DNA of 21,419 bases. Source: JAKACA01 sp050010115. GTDB taxonomy: Bacteria; Actinomycetota; Acidimicrobiia; Acidimicrobiales; Bog-793. Below the pieces are notes generated by a model. The model did no database searches. It worked only from the letters and a program-made list of their open reading frames with translations, and was not told the DNA's origin. The DNA lies in the NCBI GenBank assembly GCA_050010115.1, contig JBEKLQ010000070.1:1-21419 (forward strand). Reading direction: 5' to 3'. A program made the position numbers and the translations under genes. Position 1 is the stretch's first letter. Each line of letters opens with the position of its first letter. Below are positions 1 through 7,700 of this stretch, one piece after another.

Positions 1-27
1 TGAAGCGGAAGATGAGCAAGTACGGGG

Positions 28-44
28 TGAAACGCCCCGTTCAC
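28..44 (-). repeat. Probable right terminal inverted repeat of an IS3-family element
   Basis: The plus strand from base 28 begins TGAAACGCCCCGTT. This resembles the TGAACCGCCCCGG-type termini that I recall for some IS3-family elements. It lies 18 bases beyond the stop of the transposase remnant, where the right end of such an element is expected. Bases 22-27 and 35-40 (ACGGGG/CCCCGT) also pair as a 6-base hairpin stem. The matching left end is not in the window, so the assignment rests on position and partial likeness only. Confidence 0.4.
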
Positions 45-62
45 CGTTCCTGGCCCCGCCCA

Positions 63-280
63 TTACGGCAGATTGCCGAAGCTGTGCGGGTCATTGCTCC
101 TCCGTAACTTATGAGTATTGGGTGTAAGCATGCCAAGCGCCGAGTGTCGGCGCTGGCGGTTGCGGGACATCTCGAGGTACTCGAAGATGGCGCTCGCTGG
201 TCCACGCCCGTTCGCCATCGTTTGCGGCCGAGGAGCTCGACCTGCATCTGGCTGCAGAACGACTCGATGACGGCATCGAT
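63..280 (-). pseudogene. IS3-family transposase OrfB, C-terminal remnant, frameshifted
   Basis: This is the end of a DDE-type integrase-core transposase that moves IS3-type insertion sequences. From base 280 downward the frame reads IDAVIESFCSQMQVELLGRK and then RWRTGV, the usual block around the third catalytic residue (the Glu of VIESF). Near base 201 the frame breaks: skipping to the neighbouring frame from base 200 gives PASAIFEYLEMSRNRQRRHS followed by ALGMLTP, the normal family C-terminus, ending at a TAA at 65-63. The join falls where the family has V-E-L-A-x-A-I-F, so loss of a single base explains it. The N-terminal part, including the first two catalytic Asp residues, is absent; similarity stops at about base 280-300. 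The copy is truncated and cannot be active. Confidence 0.85.
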
Positions 281-300
281 CCCACGTCCGCTTCGCCGCC

Positions 301-480
301 CACTACGGGTTCCGGGAGCCGTGGGCTTGCAGTGATTCCGCGCCTAGGTCAACAGGTCTGGCGTCCTGGAATCGGAGCGGAACGAAAGCGTGTGCCATGT
401 GACTCACTCTGGCGCCATGGCAATCAGGAGAGAGAACCGGGGGTGAAAGTCCGGGCGGCAATGGCACCGGTCCGGCGCTC
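301..480. other. Non-coding stretch without a recognised gene
   Basis: Between the transposase remnant and the end of the TIR-propeller gene I find no frame that looks like a real protein in any of six readings. A segment at about 438-460 (CCGGGGGTGAAAGTCCGGG) looks like a short element found in the RNA of some bacterial group II introns, but no reverse transcriptase or other intron domain accompanies it. The stretch is probably the junction scar between IS debris and the flanking gene. Confidence 0.4.
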
Positions 481-2409
481 TCAGGCGGGAGATGCTTTGG
501 CTGAGATTCTCCCGATAGTCCCGCCATAGTAATTCGTGAACCAGAGGTTGCCATCTGGACCGCGGGTTATGCAAGTCGGCCCGCGGACATCGGTCCGGTT
601 AGGGCTCGCGTAGATCGTGATGTTTCTACCATTCGTACTTATCCGGCCGATCGTATTATTGCCCGCGTTCGTAAACCACAGGCCGCCGTCCGCGAAGACG
701 ATGGAGGTCGGATCGCTGATACCTTTATGAGAGAAGAGCGTCACCGTACCCTTGGTGGTGATCTGCCCGATCGACCCCTTGCCGCCGCAGTTGGTGAACC
801 ACAGGATGCGGTCTGGTCCGAGCGTGATCGCGCAGGGTTGATTGATGCCGCTACTGCTACGGCCCCAAATGTAGAGGTGTCCTGACTTGATCTCACCGAT
901 CGTGTTACTGCTGAAGTTGGTGAACCACAGAGTGCCGTCTGGTCCGAGCGTGATCGCGGTCGGCTGACTGTTGACGCCGTCTAGGAGAGTGGAGACAGTA
1001 CGTGTGGTGGTATTGTAACTGCCAATAGTACTGTTGCCTTTGTTGGTGAACCACAGCTCATCGCCTGGCCCAGAGACGATCCCATAAGGTTGGTCAATCT
1101 CGGCGCCTCGGTGACCACTAACGATCTGGACTGTAGGAGATGTCGTCGTCATCCGCCCGATGGTGTTGCCGTTGAGGTTGGTGAACCAGATCGCTCCGTC
1201 GGGACCCTCGGTGATCCCTTCAGGGTTGTCTATCTGCCCAGGCCCGCCATCCCTGAACGTCATGCTGCCAGCACTCGTGATCTGCCCGATCGAATTCGTT
1301 CCGTAGTTCGTGAACCACAGCTCATTGTCCGGCCCAACGGTGATGGCCGACGGACTGCTGATCTGGGGATTCTGATATGAGTGGAAGGTCACTATGGGTG
1401 GCGATAACGTCGTCGTCGTTGTTCCCGTGCTCGTGGCCCTGTGTGCGCTTAGAAAGTAAGCAGCGACTCCGAGCAGGCAGACGAGGAGGACGGCGACAAG
1501 CAGGCCGTTGCGAGCGGCGGTCCGCTTGGTGGGTCTAGCCGCCGGCGGCAACGGGGGGAGTTTCACGGCCGGCGAGTGTGACCGGGGCATCCCCTCCGCC
1601 TCAACGTTTGTCTCTACAGGCGCTGCGCTCTGTGACGGCGTACTGGCCTCGGCTGACTCGAGGGGCTCCGCCGCGGTCTTGTCAGCGGTCGGAGCGCGAC
1701 GCGGTTCCCGAACCAAAGGCGTAGAACCGGACCCGTCTGCCTCCTGGGTGCTGCCCGTAGCAGGAGCTGAGCCGACTTGCCGTTGTCGTCGGCGGCCCGA
1801 CTGGATAATCGGATTTGCCGCTTGCTTCGCAACGGTGGGTGGAGCCGGCGTCGCAGTCGGGGGCCCGGATTCCGACGACTTGTCTGTCGGGGTCGTCGGC
1901 TCTGCCACAATCGGGGCATTCGCATTGGAGGCACCGCGAATGCGTTCCAGGACCCGTACCAGCTGTTCTGTGTCGTAGCGCCAACGATGATCTGAGAGCT
2001 CGACGGCGTTTCGGCGTGTGAGTGGCCGCATGGTCTCGGGTAGCTCTTGTTCGCTTGGCATGCGCGCACCCTGGACGAGCACTGGAATCAGCCGAATCTT
2101 GCGGTTGAGTGCCGCTTCGATCTCCAGCCGGACGAAATCACGCTGGTCCTGCAAGCGCTGCGGCCCAGTCTCGTTCGTTACCTCAAGCCACCGCCGTCCG
2201 ATAATGGCAAGGAGTACGGTGCATGAGCCGACGGCTTCCTCCACGACCTCCACAAAGTCAACGCCGGGCTCGATGGTGTCGATGTCCATGAACACTTGCT
2301 CGGCCGGGAAATGTGCAGTGAGAGCGTCATAAAGCCGGCCCGCGTGACCCGATGTGTCCTCACGGCGGTAGTTGAGAAAGACACGGAAAGATTGTGGGTC
2401 AATCTGCAT
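481..2409 (-). CDS. Membrane-anchored TIR-domain protein with seven-bladed propeller
   Basis: I choose the ATG at 2409 (642 residues) because the TIR fold begins at once; a longer frame to 2565 adds 52 residues with no likeness to the family. Residues about 7-158 form a TIR domain (FLNYRREDTSGHAGRLYDAL; FMDIDTIEPG; LLAIIGRRWLEV). Glu96 in FVRLEIEAAL sits where NADase TIRs keep their catalytic Glu, so NAD+ cleavage is plausible. Residues about 160-298 are a low-complexity Pro/Thr/Ala/Ser linker. Residues about 300-322 are a single transmembrane helix, followed by a Thr-rich stalk. Residues about 345-640 contain seven repeats of the form P-x-x-I-x-x-GPDG-x-LWFTN-x-x-x-x-x-IG-x-I, a complete seven-bladed propeller of the Vgb (virginiamycin B lyase)/NHL type. 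Lyase activity is not implied, as the propeller has few His residues. The predicted topology is TIR in the cytoplasm and propeller outside: a sensor-effector layout. It is transcribed divergently from the SLOG-4TM gene. The fold calls are firm; the function is inferred. Confidence 0.9.
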   Translation of the reverse strand: MQIDPQSFRVFLNYRREDTSGHAGRLYDALTAHFPAEQVFMDIDTIEPGVDFVEVVEEAVGSCTVLLAIIGRRWLEVTNETGPQRLQDQRDFVRLEIEAALNRKIRLIPVLVQGARMPSEQELPETMRPLTRRNAVELSDHRWRYDTEQLVRVLERIRGASNANAPIVAEPTTPTDKSSESGPPTATPAPPTVAKQAANPIIQSGRRRQRQVGSAPATGSTQEADGSGSTPLVREPRRAPTADKTAAEPLESAEASTPSQSAAPVETNVEAEGMPRSHSPAVKLPPLPPAARPTKRTAARNGLLVAVLLVCLLGVAAYFLSAHRATSTGTTTTTLSPPIVTFHSYQNPQISSPSAITVGPDNELWFTNYGTNSIGQITSAGSMTFRDGGPGQIDNPEGITEGPDGAIWFTNLNGNTIGRMTTTSPTVQIVSGHRGAEIDQPYGIVSGPGDELWFTNKGNSTIGSYNTTTRTVSTLLDGVNSQPTAITLGPDGTLWFTNFSSNTIGEIKSGHLYIWGRSSSGINQPCAITLGPDRILWFTNCGGKGSIGQITTKGTVTLFSHKGISDPTSIVFADGGLWFTNAGNNTIGRISTNGRNITIYASPNRTDVRGPTCITRGPDGNLWFTNYYGGTIGRISAKASPA

Positions 2410-2450
2410 ATGGCAGCACCACTTAGGCAAAAGGCGGGCCTGTCGATCCA

Positions 2451-2480
2451 ACGCTAGTCGTCGGAGTCGCCTCATGCCAA
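2451..2480 (-). promoter_or_regulatory. Possible promoter of the TIR-propeller gene
   Basis: On the minus strand TTGGCA (2480-2475) and TAGCGT (2456-2451) are 18 bases apart, close to the TTGACA and TAnnnT boxes used by housekeeping sigma factors of high-GC bacteria. Transcription would begin near 2444 and give a leader of about 35 bases before the ATG at 2409. No strong Shine-Dalgarno site precedes that ATG. The match is visual only. Confidence 0.35.
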
Positions 2481-2500
2481 CGGGCCGGCAAGGGGCACGA

Positions 2501-2513
2501 TGCCCTTCGGGCA
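2501..2513. other. Short hairpin in the divergent intergenic region
   Basis: TGCCC-TTC-GGGCA forms a perfect 5-base stem with a 3-base loop, between the two divergent genes and just upstream of the putative promoter of the TIR gene. It could be an operator half-site or chance in GC-rich DNA. There is no T-run, so it does not look like a terminator. Confidence 0.3.
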
Positions 2514-2662
2514 ACCGTTGGACCTGGGGATTCAGCGCGAGAGACGCGCAGCTTCCTGATGACATACCACATCAACCCCGGTCCACTGCCGGGGCGGCAC
2601 GGCCCTGTCGGCACCGCGTGAGTAACTCGGGCGCCGCTCAAGCAAGCTCGCGGGAAGCTGTC

Positions 2663-2668
2663 CATAAT
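2663..2668 (+). promoter_or_regulatory. Possible -10 box for the SLOG-4TM gene
   Basis: CATAAT, one base from TATAAT, stands out in a GC-rich region 33 bases before the GTG start. It would give a leader of roughly 27 bases that just holds the ribosome site. No good -35 box is seen 16-18 bases upstream, so if the promoter is real it may need an activator. Confidence 0.3.
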
Positions 2669-2689
2669 GTTTGGGCAAAATGATCCAGT

Positions 2690-2697
2690 AGGAGGTG
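2690..2697 (+). promoter_or_regulatory. Strong ribosome binding site fixing the GTG start at 2702
   Basis: AGGAGGTG is a near-perfect complement to the 3' end of 16S rRNA. Its GGAGG core ends 6 bases before the GTG at 2702, which decides the start of the SLOG-4TM gene. Confidence 0.8.
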
Positions 2698-2701
2698 TCG
2701 C

Positions 2702-4618
2702 GTGGGTGGAACCGACCCGAGATCGATATCCGGTGCTGTTATCCCGTTCGTCTTGCGGGTGGGCGTGACCGGCCATCGCGACCCGGCCGAGCCGGAGCAG
2801 GCGCGGGAAATGGCCACGTCAGCTTTGGGGTGCCTCATGTTGACCATGGAGAAGATCGTGTCACGGACGCGCCACCCCCTCTCGGGCGAGGCTATGCCCT
2901 TTCGGATCCGGGTCATCTCCTCCTTGGCCGAGGGAGGAGATCGCATCGGAGCCCAAGCGGTACTCGACGCGGCCGAAGCGCGGTCGGGCTGGACCGGCGA
3001 GCTTGCCGCCGCCATCCCCTACGACATCAACCACTACCGTTCGCACGACTGCGAGACGGATCAGTCACGCGAGGAATTCGACCAGCTGCTGAGCCGTGAT
3101 CCTTCGCCGCGCACCTTGCAGCACCGCAGTCCCGACGACGACGCGCAACGAGACCGCTGGTACCGCGAGGTTGGCCAGCACGTAGTCGACCGCTGCGACG
3201 TGCTCATGGCATTGTGGGACGGGACGGACAACCAGAAGCCCGCCGGTACGGCGGCCACAGTGAAGCACGCGCTGGACGAGGCCACGCCGGTCCTGTGGAT
3301 CCCAGCGCCACGGGTTAGTGGACAGCCGGCGGCCGACCCCTGCGGACTCGATCGCGTCGAGCCGAAGCTGATTATGCGTCGTGCATACGGCGAGCCGCCG
3401 AAGCGAATCTTGCGTCGCGCGCGCGGCAAGCCACCGAAGCTGGAGTCGTACCCGGTCGAGCCGACCCAGACGAGGGTGGTACGCCGCCACCTGGTCCGTC
3501 ACTTCAGCAAGGTGAGACACCGGTCGGACTTCATCGAACGGCTGCGCTGCCTCGAGAGGTACAACACATACCTCCTTCGGTCCGGTCACGACCTGGCCGA
3601 GAGGGTCGAAGCAGAGTCACGGCTGCCGACCGTGCAACAGGCCGCCGCCGCCCATGGCCGGCTCAACGAGCAGGTCACATCGTGGATCATCACCAAGCGC
3701 CTGGCGGCCGACGACCGGGCGAGTTTCTATCAGTCCTGGTTCCGCGTCCTCGATGTCGCCGTCTACGGCCTGGCCGTGGGGGCGGTGACGCTGGGCGCGG
3801 TGACCCTGGGCGCGGTGCCTCTCGGCATCGCGGGTTGGTGGGTCTGGGCGTTGGTTTCTCTCGAGTTCTTTGTCCTGCTCATCTTGCTCGTCGTGCTCCG
3901 TGCCGATCTCCGTCGAAAGTTCCACGACCGCTGGGTGGGCTTCCGGGCAGTCGCGGAGTACTTCCGCACGGGCCAGTTCTTCTTCTTCGTCGCAGCCAGC
4001 GCACTGCGCACTCCGTCGGACCCGCTCCCACTGGTGGAGGGTACATTGGCCCGAGCGCGAATTGTGCCGTGGTTTGCTCCCGTCGTGGAAGACCTGTGGG
4101 AACAACGTCCCGAGCTCGAGATCTCCGACGCCGACATCCCCTGGGTGCGGGAAGTGCTGCTGAGGTATTGGATAGACCACCAGCAGGCCTGGCACGAAAA
4201 GCACAGCCAGAAGCACGAGAGGTGGCACACCGGCTACCGAAGAGCGATATGGTCGGTTTTCGGACTATCGGTCGGTATCGTGGCGGTTCACCTCGCCCTC
4301 TCCATCTACGGCTGGGCCGCTCTCGGACACCACCCCGCAGTGGACAAGTGGGACGCCGTCCTGGCCGTCGCAGTCATCGCTCTTGCCAGCTTCGGCGCAG
4401 GGCTCAACGCCATCGCTGGTCATGCCAACCATGGTGGTCATGCCGAGCGCTACAGAGAAGTCGCCTATCAGCTCGCACAGCAACGAAAGGACGTCAATGG
4501 GGCCCAGACCCTTGCTGATCTGCGCCATCAGATGATTCGGGTTCGCCGCATCATGCTCGGGGAGACGAGTTATTGGTTCGAGGGCATGTACACCAGCGAC
4601 ATCGAGGTCCCGACCTAG
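2702..4618 (+). CDS. SLOG-domain protein with four transmembrane helices (SLATT-like)
   Basis: The 638-residue protein starts at a GTG behind a strong Shine-Dalgarno site. Residues about 15-205 look like a SLOG (LOG/DprA-type Rossmann) domain: LRVGVTGHRDP near the start, then VISSLAEGGDRIGAQAVLDA, then the Asp/Gly-rich CDVLMALWDGTDNQKPAGTA and a following helix. These Gly-rich loops are where SLOG proteins bind nucleotide ligands. A short repeated basic insert lies at residues about 220-248. Two pairs of hydrophobic helices follow, at about 353-373 with 380-400 and about 516-537 with 550-570. The end, with GHANHGGHAERYREVAYQLA, recalls SLATT/DUF4231 proteins, two-helix membrane effectors known to pair with SLOG or SMODS domains. 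The likely role is a membrane effector or channel gated by a nucleotide signal. The divergent TIR gene, a possible NAD-derived signal maker, fits this. The domain assignment is by motif; the effector role is inferred from the family. Confidence 0.8.
   Translation: MGGTDPRSISGAVIPFVLRVGVTGHRDPAEPEQAREMATSALGCLMLTMEKIVSRTRHPLSGEAMPFRIRVISSLAEGGDRIGAQAVLDAAEARSGWTGELAAAIPYDINHYRSHDCETDQSREEFDQLLSRDPSPRTLQHRSPDDDAQRDRWYREVGQHVVDRCDVLMALWDGTDNQKPAGTAATVKHALDEATPVLWIPAPRVSGQPAADPCGLDRVEPKLIMRRAYGEPPKRILRRARGKPPKLESYPVEPTQTRVVRRHLVRHFSKVRHRSDFIERLRCLERYNTYLLRSGHDLAERVEAESRLPTVQQAAAAHGRLNEQVTSWIITKRLAADDRASFYQSWFRVLDVAVYGLAVGAVTLGAVTLGAVPLGIAGWWVWALVSLEFFVLLILLVVLRADLRRKFHDRWVGFRAVAEYFRTGQFFFFVAASALRTPSDPLPLVEGTLARARIVPWFAPVVEDLWEQRPELEISDADIPWVREVLLRYWIDHQQAWHEKHSQKHERWHTGYRRAIWSVFGLSVGIVAVHLALSIYGWAALGHHPAVDKWDAVLAVAVIALASFGAGLNAIAGHANHGGHAERYREVAYQLAQQRKDVNGAQTLADLRHQMIRVRRIMLGETSYWFEGMYTSDIEVPT
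3359..3445 (+). repeat. Imperfect in-frame tandem repeat in the SLOG gene
   Basis: Two and a half units: 3359-3391 encodes EPKLIMRRAYG, 3392-3427 encodes EPPKRILRRARG, and 3428-3445 encodes KPPKLE. The result is a basic Pro-Lys-Arg arm at residues about 220-248, between the SLOG core and the helical linker. It looks like a recent duplication that stayed in frame. Confidence 0.75.
3785..3826 (+). repeat. 15-base tandem repeat encoding VTLGA in the first transmembrane helix
   Basis: GTGACGCTGGGCGCG and GTGACCCTGGGCGCG are followed by a diverged partial copy, giving VTLGAVTLGAVPLG. The repeat lies inside the first membrane helix of the SLOG-4TM protein, so a copy-number change would shift helix length by five residues. 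Confidence 0.7.
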
Positions 4619-4732
4619 CTTGTCAGGTTAATTAGCGCTGAGATGACACGATTATCCAGACTGGCGCCGATACCCCTCGGCCTCCCGGGCGGCGTCACCG
4701 CACCGCTGGCGGCCAGAGTTGGACGAGCTTGC

Positions 4733-7700
4733 TCATCCGCCCGGGCTTTGTTCCGGCGGTGCTCCCGGCGAGATTCGCAGCCAGCCCTCTCGAGTAACCG
4801 CCGGCACGTCTTGCAGGAGCGCGTCCTGTGTTGCGACCGAGATTGGGTCGTCCTGCCAGGTTGACGGGTCGGTCCGCCGCGTGAAGACCTGTCGGTCGGG
4901 CAACCCCGTCGCCTTCGGCACGCGTACCGTGGACGGGTCGACGAGCACCGGGCCGATGCGGAACGTCGGCGACAGGCTCTTCAAGGAGTCAGCGATCCAG
5001 TCCCGGGCGAGCGCTCTCCTCACACGCGGCACGATGCCACTCGTGGCATGTGCGGCACCACCGGGAGCCATCAGTACGGTCAGGGTGAGAGCCTGGCCTG
5101 CTCGTATGCCGAGCGGCGTCTCGTTGGCATCGACATACTCATGGTCGATGGCCGCCTCGGGCGGCGGGTTGGCGCTCGCAGGGCCGAGGATGCCGAGCTG
5201 ACCCTGGAGTCGGCCCGCTGCCCGGCTCGCCGCGAGGACCTCAGGCGAGACCGGGGTGAAGCGGCTGTAGTCGTCGTTGATGAAGTAGCCGAGAACACTG
5301 TCGTCGGTGCGCGTGAGCTCGCCGATCCGCACGGTGACCGGCTGCGAAGAGAGCTGGTCGCCGGCGGCTTCAAGAGCTGCAAGGCTCGGGGCGTCGAGGG
5401 TGAGCTGGATGTCGGCGGCGTCGTCGTCGACCTCGAGACCGACCGTCATCCTCAAGACGGCGATCGGCCGACCGACGAGGACTGAATGGTGTTCCGTGCC
5501 GATGATGCCTAACGGGTCTGAGGTCCATGACGTCGTGTCGATCGTTCGCAGCAGCGCCGAGAGAGCGCTCTCGGTCTGTGCCGGAGTCGCCAGCCAGGCG
5601 GCCGCGTCGGCGGCTACAAGGCCGGCGGCGAAGCGGACGACGTGGCGACAGGCGAGGTCTCCGGCCACCGCCGGCGCCGGCGGCGCGCCGAGTGGTCCGG
5701 GAAGACCGGGGGCGCCTTCCCAGACGACGCGGTTGTTCAAGTCCTCGAGCAGCATGCCGAGCGGACTGGCCGCCTCGTCGTAGACCTCGAGCGAGCCGTC
5801 GAGATGGTCGGGGACGAGCCATCCCGACAGCGGGCTCACCTGGCTCGCCGGATCGGACTGGTCGACCATCGCGAGGACGGGGACCGTTCCATCAGAGGCA
5901 GCGGCGTCTACGAAGTCGAGCATGAGCCGGATGGGCAGAGTGACTCGCGGTCGAAGCATCAGCTGGGAAGGGCCCGGCGCCGCGCTCGGCCCGGGAGTCG
6001 AGCCATTGCCGCCTGAAGCGGGTCGGGTACCGCCTGCACCCGTCGGCGCCGGCAGTGGGGGCGTCGGTGGACTGAGCTGGGTGGAGATCGCCACGGGGTT
6101 GCTGGTGAGGTCGAGCGTGCGACCGAACGCGTCGACAAGCCGGAGGCCGGTGAACCACGCAACTCCTCCTCGGAGCAGGATCGGTGGACCGACGGCCGTC
6201 ACGGGTGTGACGTTGCCGGCGTTGTCGGTCGACGTGCGCGATGCGTCCGCCCACGACAACCCGAGGAGCTGAAGCCGTAGCTCTGAGAGTGATGCGCTCA
6301 ACACGTCGATGTTGGACGCGACTGCGGCCAGCGAAGAGAGGTCGGCCACCTGATCGGGTTGCACGACCGGGGCGGACTGGCCGCGCGCGTCCTCATCGTT
6401 CAAGAAAGCCTGAACCTGCGCTCCAAAGGTGCGGGCCGCCACCGAAGTGAGCAAGCTCCGCCCCGAGTAGCTGAGCGTCGCTTGGGCGGTACCCGGATCC
6501 GGGTCAGCGACGGGCTCGAGGTCGACGTCGCTCAGCGACCAGCGGTCGAGGTCTCCGTCCACGCGCAGCGACAGCTGCCACTCGAGATAGAGCGGTATCC
6601 AAGGCTGGGCCCAGGCGGTGGTCGCGATGAGGCTCGCCTCGGTACCAGAACGAAGGGACAGAGAGCGGAGGAGATCCTTGCCCGAAGCGGGGGTGGACAC
6701 GTCCCAACGGAGCGCGTGCTCGGCAACGAGCCGACTCGAGACGGCCGCCTCAGGCAGCCCGCTTGAGGTCGCCGCGAAGGCAGCGATGTCGTCGAGGGTA
6801 GAGGGATCATCAAGGACCAGTTCCTGGAGGAGGCTGTCACATTCCGGTGGGAGCGCACCGTTGCCGAGCGGGGCGACGACGTCCGAGCCGTTGACGAGCC
6901 CTTCGAATGAGGTGCACTCGAGGCCGGACACCCGACAGGCCAACGTCCCGTCAGCAGTGAGACGCCCGTCGTAGCCGTGGCGGAGCGACCGTGTCGCACC
7001 TCGCACGGTCACGACCGGGTCAACAGCCTCCTTCCAGGTCTCGGCGGCAACGGCGATATCGCGGACGGTCATTCCGGTCGAAGGTTGGCTCGACATCGCC
7101 GCGGCCTGTTGCTTCAGCGCGAAGCCGTCGAGCGCTTCGTGCAACGATCGCATCTGGAGGAGCCCACTTGCCCGGTCCGCGGCGATCTCACCGGACGACC
7201 CCTGAGCGGCCGCCGCCGCCGCCGATGCTGCTTGCTGCTGCTGTTGCGAAAGGCTGCCCGCAACAACGGCCGCCCCTTGGGCCAGAATGTCGCCGTCGAG
7301 GACACGGTCGGTGCGTGTGCTCGGACCAGGCTGGCTGGAGAAACCGGCCGCATGCACTGCCTGATCGAGGTCGACAAGGCCGTCCCGCGTGTCGAGCTGC
7401 GAGATGAGACCCTGGCTGAAGGCCTCGATCAGTTGCTCGTCGACTGTGATTGATGCGCCAGCCGCGGCGGCGATGATGGCGGCGAATGCTTCTGTCGCGC
7501 TGGCGCCGATACCTATCTCGACTGCACCGGCGTTCGGCATCAAGTCGCTTCCACCTCCCTGGGGAAGGACGCCGATGACAGAACCGTGGAGGAGGGACAG
7601 CTGCGGGTATTCCACCGTGCGCCCGGTCAGCCAAGTGCCGGCGACCGCAGCGAGCTCACGATGGACGGGTGCGGTCGGCGTCTCCGAAACGACGCCGGCG

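Noticed and set aside
1000..1400. Virginiamycin B lyase activity for the propeller
   Set aside because: The blade motif is of the Vgb type, but the propeller is part of a membrane fusion and I could not place the lyase His/Glu active-site residues. Only the fold is claimed.
2410..2565. 52-residue N-terminal extension of the TIR-propeller protein
   Set aside because: The extension is Arg/Pro-rich without family likeness, and the TIR domain starts right after the ATG at 2409. A promoter-like pair also lies within it.
3617..4518. Frames of 203 (minus) and 278 (plus) residues overlapping the SLOG-4TM gene
   Set aside because: They overlap well-supported SLOG and membrane-helix coding sequence and are Arg/His-rich without any motif.
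4619..4732. Rho-independent terminator between the convergent SLOG gene and the giant operon
   Set aside because: GC-rich inverted segments such as CGCCG/CGGCG exist, but none forms a tight hairpin followed by a T-run on either strand.
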